A DNA stretch of 64,000 nucleotides from Paragorgia papillata. Its lineage: Eukaryota; Cnidaria; Anthozoa; Scleralcyonacea; Coralliidae. Shown in pieces: positions 1 through 11,020 of this stretch (position 1 is its first letter; each line of letters starts with the position of its first letter). Under the pieces are notes generated by a model. That model saw only the letters and a program-made list of their open reading frames with translations. It did no database searches and had not been told where the DNA came from. The stretch covers positions 1,645,501 to 1,709,500 of the forward strand of contig JAWNZC010000372.1 in assembly GCA_035771165.1 (NCBI GenBank), read 5' to 3'. A program made the translations under genes and the position numbers.

Positions 1-50
<50 letters not shown>
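1..50. repeat. (AT)n microsatellite
   Basis: Pure AT dinucleotide run at the window edge; its true length is unknown because the window cuts it. Confidence 0.95.
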
Positions 51-53
<3 letters not shown>

Positions 54-530
54 TGGATGTTCTCTGGAAAGAGTTAATGACTTTAATTACCTCGGATCAT
101 GGATCAACACAACAGAAAAGGACATAAAAGTTAGAAAAGCGTTAACATGGAAGGCGTGCAAGAAGATGTCCAGGATATGGAAATCTAAATTATCTCCAAA
201 ACTGAAAATTAGATTATTTCAAGCAACTGTAGAGACCATTCTGTTATATGGTTGCGAATCCTGGACCTTGACTAGATAGAGTTTTAGAGAAACAACTTGA
301 TGGCTGCTATACCAGATTACTTTGTACTGTTTTGAACATTAGCTGGAAACAGCATCTCACGAACATCGAGTTGTACTCGGGTTTGCCTAAAATAAATGAA
401 TGTATCAAAGAAACAAGATTACGATTCACAATTTTTCTATAAGTTTGAATGTAGTTAATGGGAACCACAAAGGAGTTTTAGTCGTGTAATGTTGAAGAAT
501 GAGGGAGAGATTAGAAGGGAATTTGAATAA
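51..530 (+). pseudogene. Non-LTR retrotransposon (LINE) reverse transcriptase remnant, C-terminal part
   Basis: From about 52 the plus strand reads an RT-like segment containing FNYLGSWI and then ILLYGCESWTL, the pattern found at the end of LINE reverse transcriptases just downstream of the catalytic region. The frame closes with TAG at 277-279. After a frame change it continues with LDGCYTRLL, ISWKQHL and IELYSGLPKI, the usual continuation in these proteins, and dissolves after about 430. This is a 5'-truncated, inactivated copy with no catalytic motif in the window. The family resembles the RTE/CR1-type LINEs often annotated as craniofacial development protein 2-like in invertebrates; the clade is an inference. 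Confidence 0.7.
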
Positions 531-660
531 AAAGTGCAATTAGCCTCCGGCTATGTTGTGTATTGAAAGGCGATACGGACCACGCTGTTGGACATGCAGT
601 CTAGATATATTGCTTAAAGAACCATGTAAAAAACAACAGAAGAAAGAAAGAAGAATAAGA

Positions 661-810
661 TTAGTATAGCATAGCATAGCATAGCATTAGCATTAGCATT
701 AGCATTAGCATTAGCATTAGCATTAGCATTAGCATTAGCATTAGCATTAGCATTAGCATTAGCATTAGCATTAGCATTAGCATAGTATAGTATAGTATAG
801 TATAGTACAG
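661..810. repeat. Microsatellite: TAGCAT, AGCATT and TATAG units
   Basis: About 18 copies of AGCATT follow four TAGCAT-like units, then TATAG pentamers to about 806. It lies directly against the hammerhead motif, on the downstream side for the minus-strand RNA. Confidence 0.95.
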
Positions 811-885
811 GGCAACCAGGATCTGGGACACAACCCTGGACGCGTTTCGACCTTCTGGTGGTCTCATCAGCAGGGATTCGGGGTT
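797..885 (-). ncRNA. Hammerhead self-cleaving ribozyme motif (type I layout)
   Basis: Read on the minus strand, all invariant core elements are present in order: CUGAUGA (870-864), a perfect 4-bp stem II GACC/GGUC with a 7-base loop (863-849), GAAA (848-845), a minimal stem III (A-U, C-G around GC) and the cleavage triplet GUC (841-839). Stem I starts with five pairs, CCCUG (875-871) with CAGGG (838-834), and can continue past an internal loop. Very short stem III hammerheads of this kind are known from Penelope-like elements and small retrozymes of animals, and are thought to work as dimers or tandem copies. Activity is inferred from the motif alone. Confidence 0.75.
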
Positions 886-899
886 GGTAGTCAATGTAA

Positions 900-2640
900 A
901 TAAGTCAATTGTTGGAAGAGAAATAGTAATCGTTATCGACACAATATATTAGACGAGTGCTTACCAAACTTGTTGTGTGTTTTAGGTAGTCTAACGCATT
1001 TAAAAATCTTGGAGTAGAGTAGGAAGGTAGCAGTAGTAGAGTTGTTGTAGCAGTTTAGTAGAAGAAACAAAACATCACACTCCTTTGTCAGTCGTCGGGT
1101 ATGTAATAGGATGTCCGTATGTTAAAGAAAGGTTAAGTCTTTGTGTCATTCGTTTCCAGGTCACATTGCTATTAACGAAGTGATGAGCTCGTTTCAAGCC
1201 TAATTTTATGGGAACCAAAACATGGAACTCTAAATAGAGGTCGGAAACCACATTTATGAACAAGTTGGAGTAAGACATGTGTCTGGAATCGGAGGATCTA
1301 CACACGGTGATGATGAACAGGGAACAATGGTCGGAGATTGCAAAAGCCAACACTACTCGGTCCTAAAAGCCGCTATTTCATGCATTTTGGAGTGTGATTT
1401 TACAGAATTCTTGTTGGGTTCACATAATGGTTTAAGTTTAGAGTTAGTGACTTAGTGTTAAGGTTATAAAGGATGTGATTTGGGTTAGGCAGTAGGGTTC
1501 TGTTCTGGTGGTTCGAGACTTACCTTCCAGTATTAACTGGTATAATGTATTAACTGCAAAATTACTTTTCCTGGGAGGATGGGGCAAGATCAATTCATGG
1601 AGGGGGGGGGGGGGACTAGGCGGGGGGGGGTGAAAAAGCCTTCCCCCTGCAGCTTGTATGTTAGATATAGGAAATGCAAACCAAACATGTACTATTTAAG
1701 GTAAAAAGTTTGGTACATGTACTCTTTTATTGTTATGATTGATGTGACGATCGTAGAGCAGACAATTAAATTTAATACGCATTCCATTAGGAAAGTCGAA
1801 AATTATCTAACCAAGATAAATAACGATTATGAAGAAATACAACTATACAACTCCACAAATTCAAGAAGGAAACTCAAGAAATTTTACAAAGGCAGACGAA
1901 CCAACCTCCACCATCATTTGAATATTCAAATGTTGTATATAAAGATATCCCTAGGGGAAAAAAGCACTGTCACGATAAAGCTACCTGTACAAAAGTTTTC
2001 ACGGAAAACAATGGAAGTAATCCCAAATCATACCCTCCCGTAGCGAATTCCGTTCAAGGCAATAGCACAGCGTGCTTGGATTCAGCAACGTTACCATGTC
2101 TCTATGCAACGTCTCTTCTTTCTCAGCTCTTCACAGAAGAAATGAGAGTAGGTTGTGTAGAGCCTAAAGACAGCAGCAAGGAAGAGCCTCTTGATCAAGG
2201 GAAGATCAACTTGATCAATAGTAAGTACAATGTATAGTTTAATGTATAGAAGTAAACTACCACTCGTAGGTTCGCCAATTTACAAGCTGTAAGTGCTTCT
2301 TTCTATAAATTAAGGACTGACTGGTGGTGCAATACAGCTGTATGCAAAAAGTATTTTATAATATAATTGCTAACAATGAATATAATTTTTTTTAATTGAT
2401 AGAGTGCATCACAATTAAGTATGGAGACAAAGTCCTGGAGAAGTGCTGGCATGATATTCGAGTTAGTCTTAATCAAAAATCCCTTGACAAAGTTAAGGCA
2501 TGGAGGAGAACAAAACAAGAAGAATAGCGATGACGTTTACTCAAGTCCCCTGTTCATATTTCGTTTAAATAAAACTTTAAATTGAGAAAATATGTTTAAA
2601 TTCTCTTTTGCAACTTCGTTCTTTAGGAATGCGTGTCCTT
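900..2640. other. Non-coding stretch, no supported gene
   Basis: Open frames here are short, lack splice context and resemble no family I know. A G-rich patch at 1603-1630 has runs of 12 and 9 guanines that could form a G-quadruplex. The 1717-2043 reading frame has no recognisable domain. Confidence 0.6.
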
Positions 2641-3440
2641 ATAAATATGCAATTTATATTAATTAAATATTGTAGGATCTTATAAGATATTAAAGGACAT
2701 TTTGCAAGATTCTTCATAATCTTGTAATATCCTATACAAGATCTTACAGGATCCTTACAAGATCCTACAAGATCCTGTAGGATCATGTACAATATCCTAC
2801 AAGATCATGTAGGAATTTGTCAAAATCCTATAGGATCTTGTGAGGATCCTGCAGGATCTTGTATATGATCCTACAGGATCCTGTAGGATCTTCTACAATA
2901 TCCTATAGGAGCCATACAAGATCCTGTACAATATCTTACAAGATCCTGTAAGAACTTGTCGAGATCCTGTAGGATCTCGTATAGGATCCTGTAGGATCTT
3001 CTACTATATCCTATAGGATCCATACAAGTTCATGTACAATATCTTACAAGATCCTGTAGGAACAAGATCCTGTAGGAACTTGTCGAGATCCTGTAGGATC
3101 TTGTCAAGATCCTGTAGGATCTTGTACAGGATCCTACAGCATCCTGTAGGATCGTTTACTATATCCTATAGGATCATTACAAGATCCTACAAGATCCTGT
3201 AGGAACTTGTGAAGATCCTGTAGGAACTTGTCAAGATCCTGTAGGATCTTGTATAGATCCTACAGGATCCTGTAGGATTTTTACTATATCCTATAGGATC
3301 ATTACAAGACTACAAGATCCTGTAGGATAGGATCTTGTATAGGATCCTACAGATCCTGTTTAAGTAAGTATTTAGGATCTTGTTTAGGATCCTTGTAGGA
3401 TCCTACTATACTAAGATCCTAACCAGGATCCTGTCCAGGA
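2640..3440. repeat. Minisatellite built on a palindromic GATCCTGTAGGATC-type core
   Basis: About 800 bases of irregular repeats of AGGATCCTGTAGGATCTTGT and variants, with periodic inserts such as ACTATATCCTATAGGATC. Units contain GGATCC and AGATCCT palindromes, so either strand can form small hairpins. The array runs up to the 3' end of the Penelope-like element, whose last codons already read into GGATCCTGGTTAGGATC. Confidence 0.9.
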
Positions 3441-3459
3441 TTTCTACCAGGGTTTTATT

Positions 3460-4680
3460 GAGTAAGAAGTGTTTGTCTGCTTTCATGATACAAAGTTTCT
3501 CTTCCAAACATAAATTGCATCTGCCTGATCCTCCTGAGTAGGGAGCCGCGCGTTTTAAAATAGACCAGGTTATGTCTAGGCACTGTCCATTAAGTGGGCA
3601 CTTTTATCCCTGCAGTTGCAACTGGCTGTGTTTTCATTTTGTACCCGATTTCTTTTAAGTATGTGTGCGTTGTGCTTCATGATTGTGAACTTGGCGTTGT
3701 TCATGCAACTGTACCTGACTTTCACTGTATTTCTGTTGAAAATTTTATGGAGTTTGTTTTCTTGTGGGAAATGTTTGTCGATTAGGTTAAGAAAGCTGCG
3801 TCCTATGTTTGATCTTACGTTTTTGTTGTATGGTGGATTGAACCAAATGATATTGCGATGTCGGTTTTTGCGTGGTTGTGGGTTTTGCTGTGTGTAATTT
3901 AATTCCTGATTGAAATTAGTGTGTCCTAAATGGTAAATTGGTGCGGATTCCTTAAATGTTGTGTTGTCCGATGAGAGAAAGGAAATGCGTTTGCCGATTG
4001 ATGTTGGGAGCTGTTTTAAAATGCTAGGTGGGTGGTTTGATTGCGTGTTTACATACAATGGATCGTCATTGGGCTTTCTATAAGGCTTGTATTTTCCGTT
4101 TTGAAGGTCGAAAGTAACATCTAAAAAGTTTACCATATGTAAATTTGTCTGGGCTGTTATACTGAGGCCGAGCTGTTCGAGAATCTTGTGTAGACATTTT
4201 CTTTGCCAAACTTTTTTCCAAGGCTGTTTAAATTATAAAGGCCAACCAGTTCGCAAATTTCGGCGCCGTCATAGCTACCCATGGTGACGTCAAATAAATC
4301 TTGGCTGTTTTTTTTTAATCCATGGTTTTTCTTTGTTGAAAAGGAGTGATTTTCTCGCATGTTTAATAACTGTAATTTCATCGCTGTCTATATTTGTCAA
4401 ATTTCTGGCCCAAGATAATGCTTGGTCCAGTAGGTTTTCAGATATTGATGGATAGAAATCGACAATGTCAAATGAAATAAAAGTGTGTCTATTTTTTTCG
4501 TTGGTATTATTAAACCATTCGATTACATTTTGTGTGTTTCTCCATTGATTTGCTTTCGAAATTCTTCTCAATTCGGTGTTTATTCTGTCAAGAATTACTT
4601 TGCTGAGTTTTCCAGATTCACCTTTTGCTGGGTTAATTAAACGGCATGTTGGGTTGTTTTCGAAATTATCTTTATGGTCT
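3460..4680 (-). pseudogene. Penelope-like retroelement (PLE), 3' half of the reverse transcriptase ORF
   Basis: The minus strand reads LKDHKDNFENNPTCRLINP, then [43 protein letters not shown] and, further on, VNFLDVTFDLQNGKYKPYRKP and ARNIIWFNPP-type motifs, ending in a cysteine-rich CNCRDK segment. This is the conserved reverse transcriptase and C-terminal region of Penelope-like elements. The copy is dead: the frame breaks after KKFGKEN at about 4200, and the YRDD catalytic segment expected there is missing, the sequence jumping directly to [11 protein letters not shown]. Another frame break lies near 3590. No GIY-YIG endonuclease follows. The upstream half of the same copy is at 30728-31247. 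Confidence 0.85.
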
Positions 4681-4684
4681 TTAA
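4681..4684. repeat. Left TTAA target-site duplication of the 26-kb element
   Basis: TTAA sits between the PLE codons for LKDHKDNF and the inverted end GGTGGTTGCACTGCC. The other copy is 30724-30727. Confidence 0.85.
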
Positions 4685-4701
4685 GGTGGTTGCACTGCCT
4701 A
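4685..4701 (+). repeat. Left terminal inverted repeat of the 26-kb element
   Basis: GGTGGTTGCACTGCCTA, matching the right end with two differences; a T-rich block follows at both ends. Confidence 0.75.
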
Positions 4702-5444
4702 ATTTTGGATTTTTTTAACGATGTTTAGAGACATATATCTCGAGAAAGAAGTAAAGTATTATTTTGAAACTTTCTGTGCTGTTATGTTAGGTATCTAAGG
4801 TTCAGAATAAGTAAACAATGTAACCTGATACCTTCGGTTAATTGGATTATTTGCTTTGCCCCAAGGGCTCAATATGGCGAAAAAATGATTTTTCTAAACA
4901 TATATTTATCCCTTTATTTAAATGAAAGTGGATTCGTAAACAAGACATGTATACAAATAATTGGTAGCTTGCAAACTGAAATATTTGAAAAATTATTTAT
5001 ATTAGACAAGATATCAGGATTCGGACAAACGCCCAAGCATAAAATTACAAAGACGTTCAGTATATGAGTTTGCAAGCTAGCGTTTGTTCGTTGTGGTAGT
5101 TTGATTAATTTTACCAAATTTCAACAGTTTCTCTTTCATATTAACAATGAAAAATGCAAAAGAGTTCTCTAGAATCCTCTATTTCGTATATTATGGACAA
5201 AATCGGGTTGATTTCGTTTCGAAATTCGGTTGTTCGTTGTCGTACACAACTGTCCGCCATATTGGATAAATATTCCCTACCCTAGGGACCCACACGCTTT
5301 TAGGGACTTTGTTTAGGTTTGTTTAGTAGTTGCTAGGCATTGGCGAATGTGGAGGCGCTTCGGAGGTGTGTCTTATCAATTGACTTCCGTTGCGCTGACC
5401 AGCGACACAAAACGCGGGCGCCTAGATTAGTTTCAGTTTTGGTT

Positions 5445-5927
5445 ATGGCGTTGAAGGAAGCGACAAAAAAGTTAACAAAATCGCAAAGAAAAAAGCTGTT
5501 ATCAGAACGAGGTAGATTAGGAGCTAAGGCAAGAGGTAGTGGTGTAGGATCCAGACAAGATTATGTTCTGCCGGCACAATGGGAAATAGAGGACCATGTT
5601 TACCTGTCACACGTAGCCAGAAAGGTTATTTCACCCGGTAAGACTCGCTATCACCACACGAAGAAAGTCAAGGAAACCTTAAAAAAAGAAAGATGGATCT
5701 CTGTCTCAGTGACACGTCGCAATCTTCTAGAGAGGAAAGTGATCCAGACTTGGATTCCTGTGAGGACGAGGTGACCGAGAGTGTGGAAGCAGTGGAATTG
5801 GTGGTCGAGCGCCAGTTGTTTGTATGCGAATCGACAAAAATATCCGCCTTCGTCGATGATGTGAACAGATGTTCAAGATGTCCTACTGCGGATTGCAGCT
5901 GTGAGTTGAACAAAAAACTACGATTAG
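5445..5927 (+). CDS. Mutator/Kolobok-type transposase, exon 1 (N-terminal region, one frameshift)
   Basis: The likely start is the ATG at 5445 (MALKEATKKLTKSQRKK), the first methionine of an open frame that opens 760 bases inside the left transposon end. It encodes a basic region (LLSERGRLGAKARG). At about 5680 a run of seven A needs a one-base shift to enter the second frame, which reads MDLCLSDTSQSSREE, an acidic stretch, then VCESTKISAFVDDVNR and CPTADC. That VCEST..FVD..N.C.TP.C pattern is typical just before the catalytic domain in this invertebrate family. The exon ends at a donor TTAG|GTTAAT (5928); phase 1 joins exactly to the acceptor before 9583. An upstream GTGAGT at 5901 would create a stop codon on splicing, so it was not chosen. 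Confidence 0.65.
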
Positions 5928-6787
5928 GTTAATACTTATAAGCCTGCTTTGCTTTCAACATCCGTTATTCACTGCTTTTCACAGAATGTGAAATTGCAGC
6001 GATGAGATTGAGAATGTACAAATACGTACAAGTTTATATGGTCTGTTGTATACAATTGACTATTGAGTCTAGTCAAAGAATCGATCAGATTGAACTTTTA
6101 ACATGAAGCAGATTGAGATGGTTTTTATGAATCTTGTCACAGTGCATTAATAGACGGCCGGCCAACCTCAATAAAAGTGCCTGGAAAACACCTTTGATGG
6201 CATTTCGTGTTACAAGCAGGCAACCACCACAGAAATGTAGCTTAGACTTCGACAAAGACGACTAGGCCGGTTGCCATCCGAGTTTCGGTTTTTTATGTGA
6301 AAATTTTGAGGTTTTCTACAGCTATTTCACGCGCTACGAGCTGGATTGAAAATTCCAAGTTCGGTTTCCCTAGCAACAATTTCGTTCGGGTACTTTCTTG
6401 TGATTGGCCAGGTTATAATTACATAGCCAATGAGAATACGCGAATCAAAACAAGCCCCCCGGCACATAGATACCGGCGCATTTCATGCAAATTTAATATT
6501 CGATCTCAAGTTTTTATATTGAGCGAAATCAGGCTAATATTTTATTGCAAGAAGGCAAAAGTACAATAACTGAAAGTTTGTATAAGATTGTAGATATATT
6601 CAAGCGTTTATTGTTATAAAATATTATTACATCGTAATTTTATTGGGTGTTGACATCTATCTTGTCGGGGTGTTGAGAGGTGCAGATTTGACTTTGCCAA
6701 TTTGACATCGTTTGGCGTTTTTATTTAAAAAGTTTACTGTTTTATACTCGTGTACAACAAAGCGACTAAATAAATAAATGTTAAACA

Positions 6788-6958
6788 ATGGCTTCAACAT
6801 CGGGTTCGAAACGTAAACTGCCGAATATAATCCCTGTTACGGTTTTAAAAAAGAAGGAAGAATCGGAGTATTCTCTAGATGCTTGCTTGTTTTGCCAAAA
6901 AAACAGTGACCTGTGTTGTTTGTCTGCAGATGGAAGAGAGTTGTACAATCTGCAATAG
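6788..6958 (+). pseudogene. N-terminal fragment of a transposon-borne zinc-binding ORF
   Basis: ATG at 6788 opens MASTSGSKRKLPNIIP, then a C-x2-C-type motif ACLFCQK, and ends at TAG after 56 codons. The start and CLFCQK motif resemble a repetitive cnidarian ORF family of unknown function. The premature stop marks it as a remnant of the 6151-9160 element. Confidence 0.45.
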
Positions 6959-7563
6959 AAAGAAGGGAATTAAACGACATTACATAAGTAGCATAATTGA
7001 TTGGGTACTTCACATCATTTGGCAATAACCAAAATTGTTCGGATGTAAAATGGCATCATGCATATTAAAGTCGAGCTAAGCAGTCATCTCTATTCCCTTG
7101 TCCATCTATTGTTTAACCTTACTTACCTTTCTTTGAAACTGTACCCAGCACTTCAAATGATACTCACTGTACCCTCTGCTACTACTAATATTTGCCAGTC
7201 TGACATGCATGGTAGAATCTAATTCTGACAGATCTATTATTTTTTGGGAGAGCTCCATTGTTGCACGTGGCAAAACATACACATCTTCCAGTCAATAGCT
7301 TTTTTCCTGTTACTATGTGTAGAAGGTTGCTTAGTACTTAGACCTTTTGTACAATTCAAGTCTGCTTCGTCTAAAACTGCATCATGTTTTTTTCGTGGCC
7401 TAGTTAGCTTTCCCTGGTGCATAAAGTTACTATGTGCAGACATAATTACAGGGTTAGGGTTTATAGGCCATGTGTATGATATGGGAAGGGTCTGGCTTTA
7501 CTACACCAAAATGTGTCAAAAAAAATATGTTGAACTTCCACAATGGTATACTACATGGTGAAG

Positions 7564-7933
7564 TTCTTTTTACAACGATGTTAAACAACTACTAGGTGAA
7601 AAGGCTGGTTTTGTTCGACCGATTGATGCAAGATCACACCTCCTCATATACCCCAGTGATAAGTCTAATTTTGTTATTGCTGAACATTTGACTACTGAAC
7701 AGGTTACAGTAGACTATGAGTTGGTTGCTGATGACAACTCTGATGAAGTTGTTCCTCTGCAAAATAACATGTTAGTAGATTTGATCCATACTGCCCTACA
7801 CATCCAAAATGATTTGGAAAAAATGCCAGGTCATCATGCTGGATGGACTGGCATTGACCAAGAGCATGTCACCAGAGTTATACCAGATAGCTTGTACCTT
7901 TTCATTCAATATGCTTTTGGTGCAAATGAATGA
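7564..7933 (+). pseudogene. Internal fragment of the same transposon ORF family
   Basis: A plus-strand frame open from about 7564 reads SSFYNDVKQLLGEKAGFVRP, then RSHLLIYPSDKSNF, a long hydrophilic stretch and VIPDSLYLFIQYAFG before TGA at 7931-7933. The ending (V.PDSLYLF....FG) recurs in repetitive anthozoan proteins I know only as uncharacterised. No catalytic motif is visible; I do not assign a function. Confidence 0.4.
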
Positions 7934-8222
7934 AGATTGTTTCCAGATAATTTGATTCATTCTTCAATTGTGTTTGGCAACCGAAGACGATTTGGTGCGA
8001 CTATTTCAGCAGCAATTAAGGTGCTATTTGAAATAGAGACAAGAGAGTGAGATTTCAGCCATGGGATATTCTTCTCAGTCTTTGGAAGCCCAAACCAAAC
8101 TCTTGACAGCAGTGTATACTTTCAACACTTGGCTATACAGACAGACAAGAATCTCTAATTTCATGGACTATCTGAATAACTAACTCTGGCTTTCAACCAA
8201 AACACTGGGGAAAATTGGCCAA

Positions 8223-8492
8223 ATGTCTGGAAGAGAACATCTCGGTTGTTGTTCAAATGGTTGTTGTTCAAATGGTCGCTGTGAAAAGTCTTCTGCTGCC
8301 AAATACATCTGGGCAACGGACCACAAAATTATTTGGAAAGAAGCTTCTCTCATCTGTACTGAAGATAAGTACTTCTCTGTTTGGATTAGGAAATCAACAA
8401 GAATTCACAAGCATCAAACTATTTCTCAAGAAGGCCAACCTCTCAACGATAATAGGACAGCACTTTTCAAAATAATTATAAGCTTACCATAA
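8223..8492 (+). pseudogene. Possible C-terminal remnant of a GIY-YIG-type retroelement protein
   Basis: The frame includes CCSNGCCSNGRC, then YIWATDHKIIWKEASLI and IRKSTRIHKHQTISQ. The pattern (DH.I.W..A......YF...IRKS..IH) resembles the region at the end of GIY-YIG-bearing Penelope or DIRS-like proteins. It is short and isolated, so this is only a resemblance. Confidence 0.3.
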
Positions 8493-9582
8493 GCTTTAGC
8501 GAACACAAATACGGTAAACAAATATTGTTAAACGAAATCAGAATAAAATATAAAACTTAAAGACAGTACACACATTTACCAGATCCAAGGTTAATATTTA
8601 TGTTTAAGTGATAAGTCATAACGAACAACAACTCAGTTTGGTTCGCTAGCTCTGGGATGACTGCTTTGCTTTAAAAGGAAATATATTATGGTTGTATCTG
8701 CAAATTACCAAAACCAACTGTAGCCCATAATATAAAGGACTTTACCGTAGCTACCAGATCCAAAAAAATTATAAAGCTTTACAAATTTACCTTCTTGTCG
8801 CCTTTCTTTGAGGTGTTGTGTTCAAATTTTGGTGTATCCACGCCATGTTTCTTGTTTGTTTGTCATTGTGGCCGATGCAAATTATGACATCCGAAACTTT
8901 ACGCGCGCTGATTGGATGACATAAAACATTAGGACTCATTTCATTACTTCACCAAATTTCCATCTGTCGTCAACGCGGAACATCAAAGCCATAGTGTGCT
9001 TTCAAAAAACTCCAAATTTTTATATTGAAATCCCGAATTACGGATGGCAACCCCCCAATCCTTCAAAGTAAACACTATTCAATGCGATCTAGCGTGGTTG
9101 CCTGCTTGTAAAAAAGAATGCTATCAACAGTAATATTTTGGATCCTTGGTCGGCCGTCTATAATTGCAGACCTTGGACTTATTCAGTCAAAATAGCATGT
9201 CTTTTATGCAGTTTTGTATCCAATTTAATTATTGTGTCAAATTTGTATTCGATTTGGATTGACTTCAGCTCGTAGTTTGGACAGGATATGAAATATTTCA
9301 ATTTGCTTCATGTAAACTCAACTAGGAGCAATAATGGCTAAGATCTGAGTTGAGTTCTCAAGCAGATCCTTATGGCCTTATGCTAGGAGTACATGTAATG
9401 GGTATGACGCTACTGATTGTAAAGAGTATATACACTCAAAAGAAACCAAAGCTTAAATATAATTGGGTTGTCAGAAGTAACCAGTTGCTTATTTCATAGG
9501 CAGTATTCAAACAATTTTGATTAGTGACATGTGTAATATTATTATAAACTTATCACTGAAATCGAGTTTGGTCTTTTCTCAG

Positions 9583-10817
9583 GAATCCTGGTTCCAACAA
9601 AAATTGATGTGGTTGGTCTTGGAGGGTCTATAAAGATAACCTTCCAGTGCAATGGCTGCAAATTAAGGAGTGTTAGCTTTGACGGTTCAGCTCTTGTGGA
9701 AGGTTCTCGCCAAACAGTTGTTGGGCTGGCACTAGCTGTTGCTTTTGTGGTCACTGGTCATGGATTTTCAAAATTTAAGAAAACTCTTAACGAATGTCTT
9801 GGAATTCCTGTGCTGTCAAAAAATAGACTTTTTGAGGTTATCAAATTGATATACCCTTGCATATGTGACATTTTAAATGAGATGTGTCAGGAAGAAAAGG
9901 CAAATATAAAGAGAATTGCAGGGGAGACTTTGGGAAGCTGGGAGAGGGTGGATGTGACATCTGATGGAGTTTGGCAGACAAGGGGGCACTTCAGCAAGAA
10001 TGGATCATTTATCATCAAGAACTATTTAACTGGAGGAATTCTATGGTTTGGTCACAAATGTATGAGAGGTAATGACAGTGATGAATTGTATATGGGAACA
10101 GCGAAGTCAATTGAAGGTGTCCTTGCAGACGAATGCTACAAACAGGCTAAGGACGAGGGTTGTGGTATCGAAGTGGTTTGGGAGGATGCTGATTCCAGCT
10201 CCCAGAAGTCTGTGGAGGATGTATTTGGTGAAGTGCCCAGATGGGTCTACAAGTGTGGAGGTCATGTTGGAAGAGCTCATGGGAATAACCTGAAAGATAT
10301 CTCCAAGCAGAAGGAATTCTCAGCAACACAGATTGCAAGGTTGAAGGAACAGTTCCCAGAAATTACAACAGTAAAGTGTTGGTGCAAACGACATAGCAAA
10401 ACATGTGGTTGCATCTCGGAACAACTTATAAAGAGTTCCAATAAATCATTTCTGCTGTCTACAGCAATGCAAAACTACAGAAGAGTATGCCAGGAGAATG
10501 AGGGCCCTCGGAGAGTACCACTGCACTGATGTACACATCTGGGAAGGGGGTGAATGTGGGTTCCACAACACAACTGTCTGTTCTTGTGGGGAGTGTGAAG
10601 ATGATGAAGATCACACTTGTGAGGGTAAAGCATACACCACCAAAAACATAGTTAATTGTCCATTCCACAGGCTAGCCTACCGGGTAGAATGTGAGCATAG
10701 GGCCAAAGATGCTGAGGCAGTCATCCACCCAGAGATGGGGAGGGGTAATTCAAACCTATGTGAGGCCCATTTCTCAGTCCTACCACATTTTCGTGCTAAA
10801 GACCAAAGTCTGCAAAG
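9583..10817 (+). CDS. Mutator/Kolobok-type transposase, exon 2 (catalytic domain, one frameshift)
   Basis: The acceptor TTTTCTCAG precedes 9583; splicing from 5927 gives [15 protein letters not shown] in frame. Order of motifs: [17 protein letters not shown], then [17 protein letters not shown] (candidate first catalytic Asp), [19 protein letters not shown] (candidate second Asp), [13 protein letters not shown], and [12 protein letters not shown]. This is the Mutator-like transposase domain of Kolobok-type invertebrate elements. At about 10490 one base is missing or extra: the frame moves to [26 protein letters not shown] and CEGKAY, the normal continuation. The exon ends at a strong donor CTGCAAAG|GTAAGT (10818) which joins to 22332 as L-Q-R-L-H-Y. 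It likely acts in the nucleus to cut and join element ends; in this copy the frameshifts would prevent that unless they are sequencing errors. Confidence 0.75.
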
Positions 10818-10860
10818 GTAAGTACACAAACATGTACATACATATACATACTATATACAG

Positions 10861-10863
<3 letters not shown>

Positions 10864-10894
<31 letters not shown>

Positions 10895-10961
10895 GTATAT
10901 GTATATGTAGTATATGTGCAGTACATGTGTATATATAGATATATATATATATATGTATATA

Positions 10962-11014
<53 letters not shown>

Positions 11015-11020
11015 ATATAT
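10864..11020. repeat. (TA)n and (TATATG)n low-complexity tract
   Basis: TA and TATATG repeats beginning 46 bases after the exon 2 splice donor and running to the ribozyme hairpin at 11021. Further pure TA at 11223-11246. Confidence 0.9.

Larger units (their letters stand above)
6151..9160. mobile_element. 3.0-kb DNA element inside intron 1, TAA target duplication
   Basis: Inverted ends TAGACGGCCGGCCAA (left) and TAGACGGCCGACCAA (right, read inward) are flanked by TAA on both sides (6148-6150 and 9161-9163). A second inverted block, TTACAAGCAGGCAACCAC, lies about 65-80 bases inside each end. A 3-bp TAA duplication fits PIF/Harbinger but is too short to assign a superfamily alone. The interior holds only fragmented reading frames, listed separately. 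Confidence 0.65.

Noticed and set aside
661..942. Long minus-strand open frame of repeated Met-Leu
   Set aside because: It is only the translation of the AGCATT microsatellite and the hammerhead region.
1717..2043. 108-codon plus-strand frame
   Set aside because: No domain, no splice or promoter support, and composition like the surrounding AT-rich DNA.
2640..3440. CRISPR-like repeat array
   Set aside because: Units are irregular and palindromic with no unique spacers of constant length; the sequence is eukaryotic (introns, LINEs, THAP and PHD domains).
3594..3897. Plus-strand frames of 60-90 codons
   Set aside because: Antisense of the PLE coding region.
5900..5901. GTGAGT donor at 5901 for transposase exon 1
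   Set aside because: Joining it to 9583 would make a TGA stop; the donor at 5928 gives an open, family-like junction.
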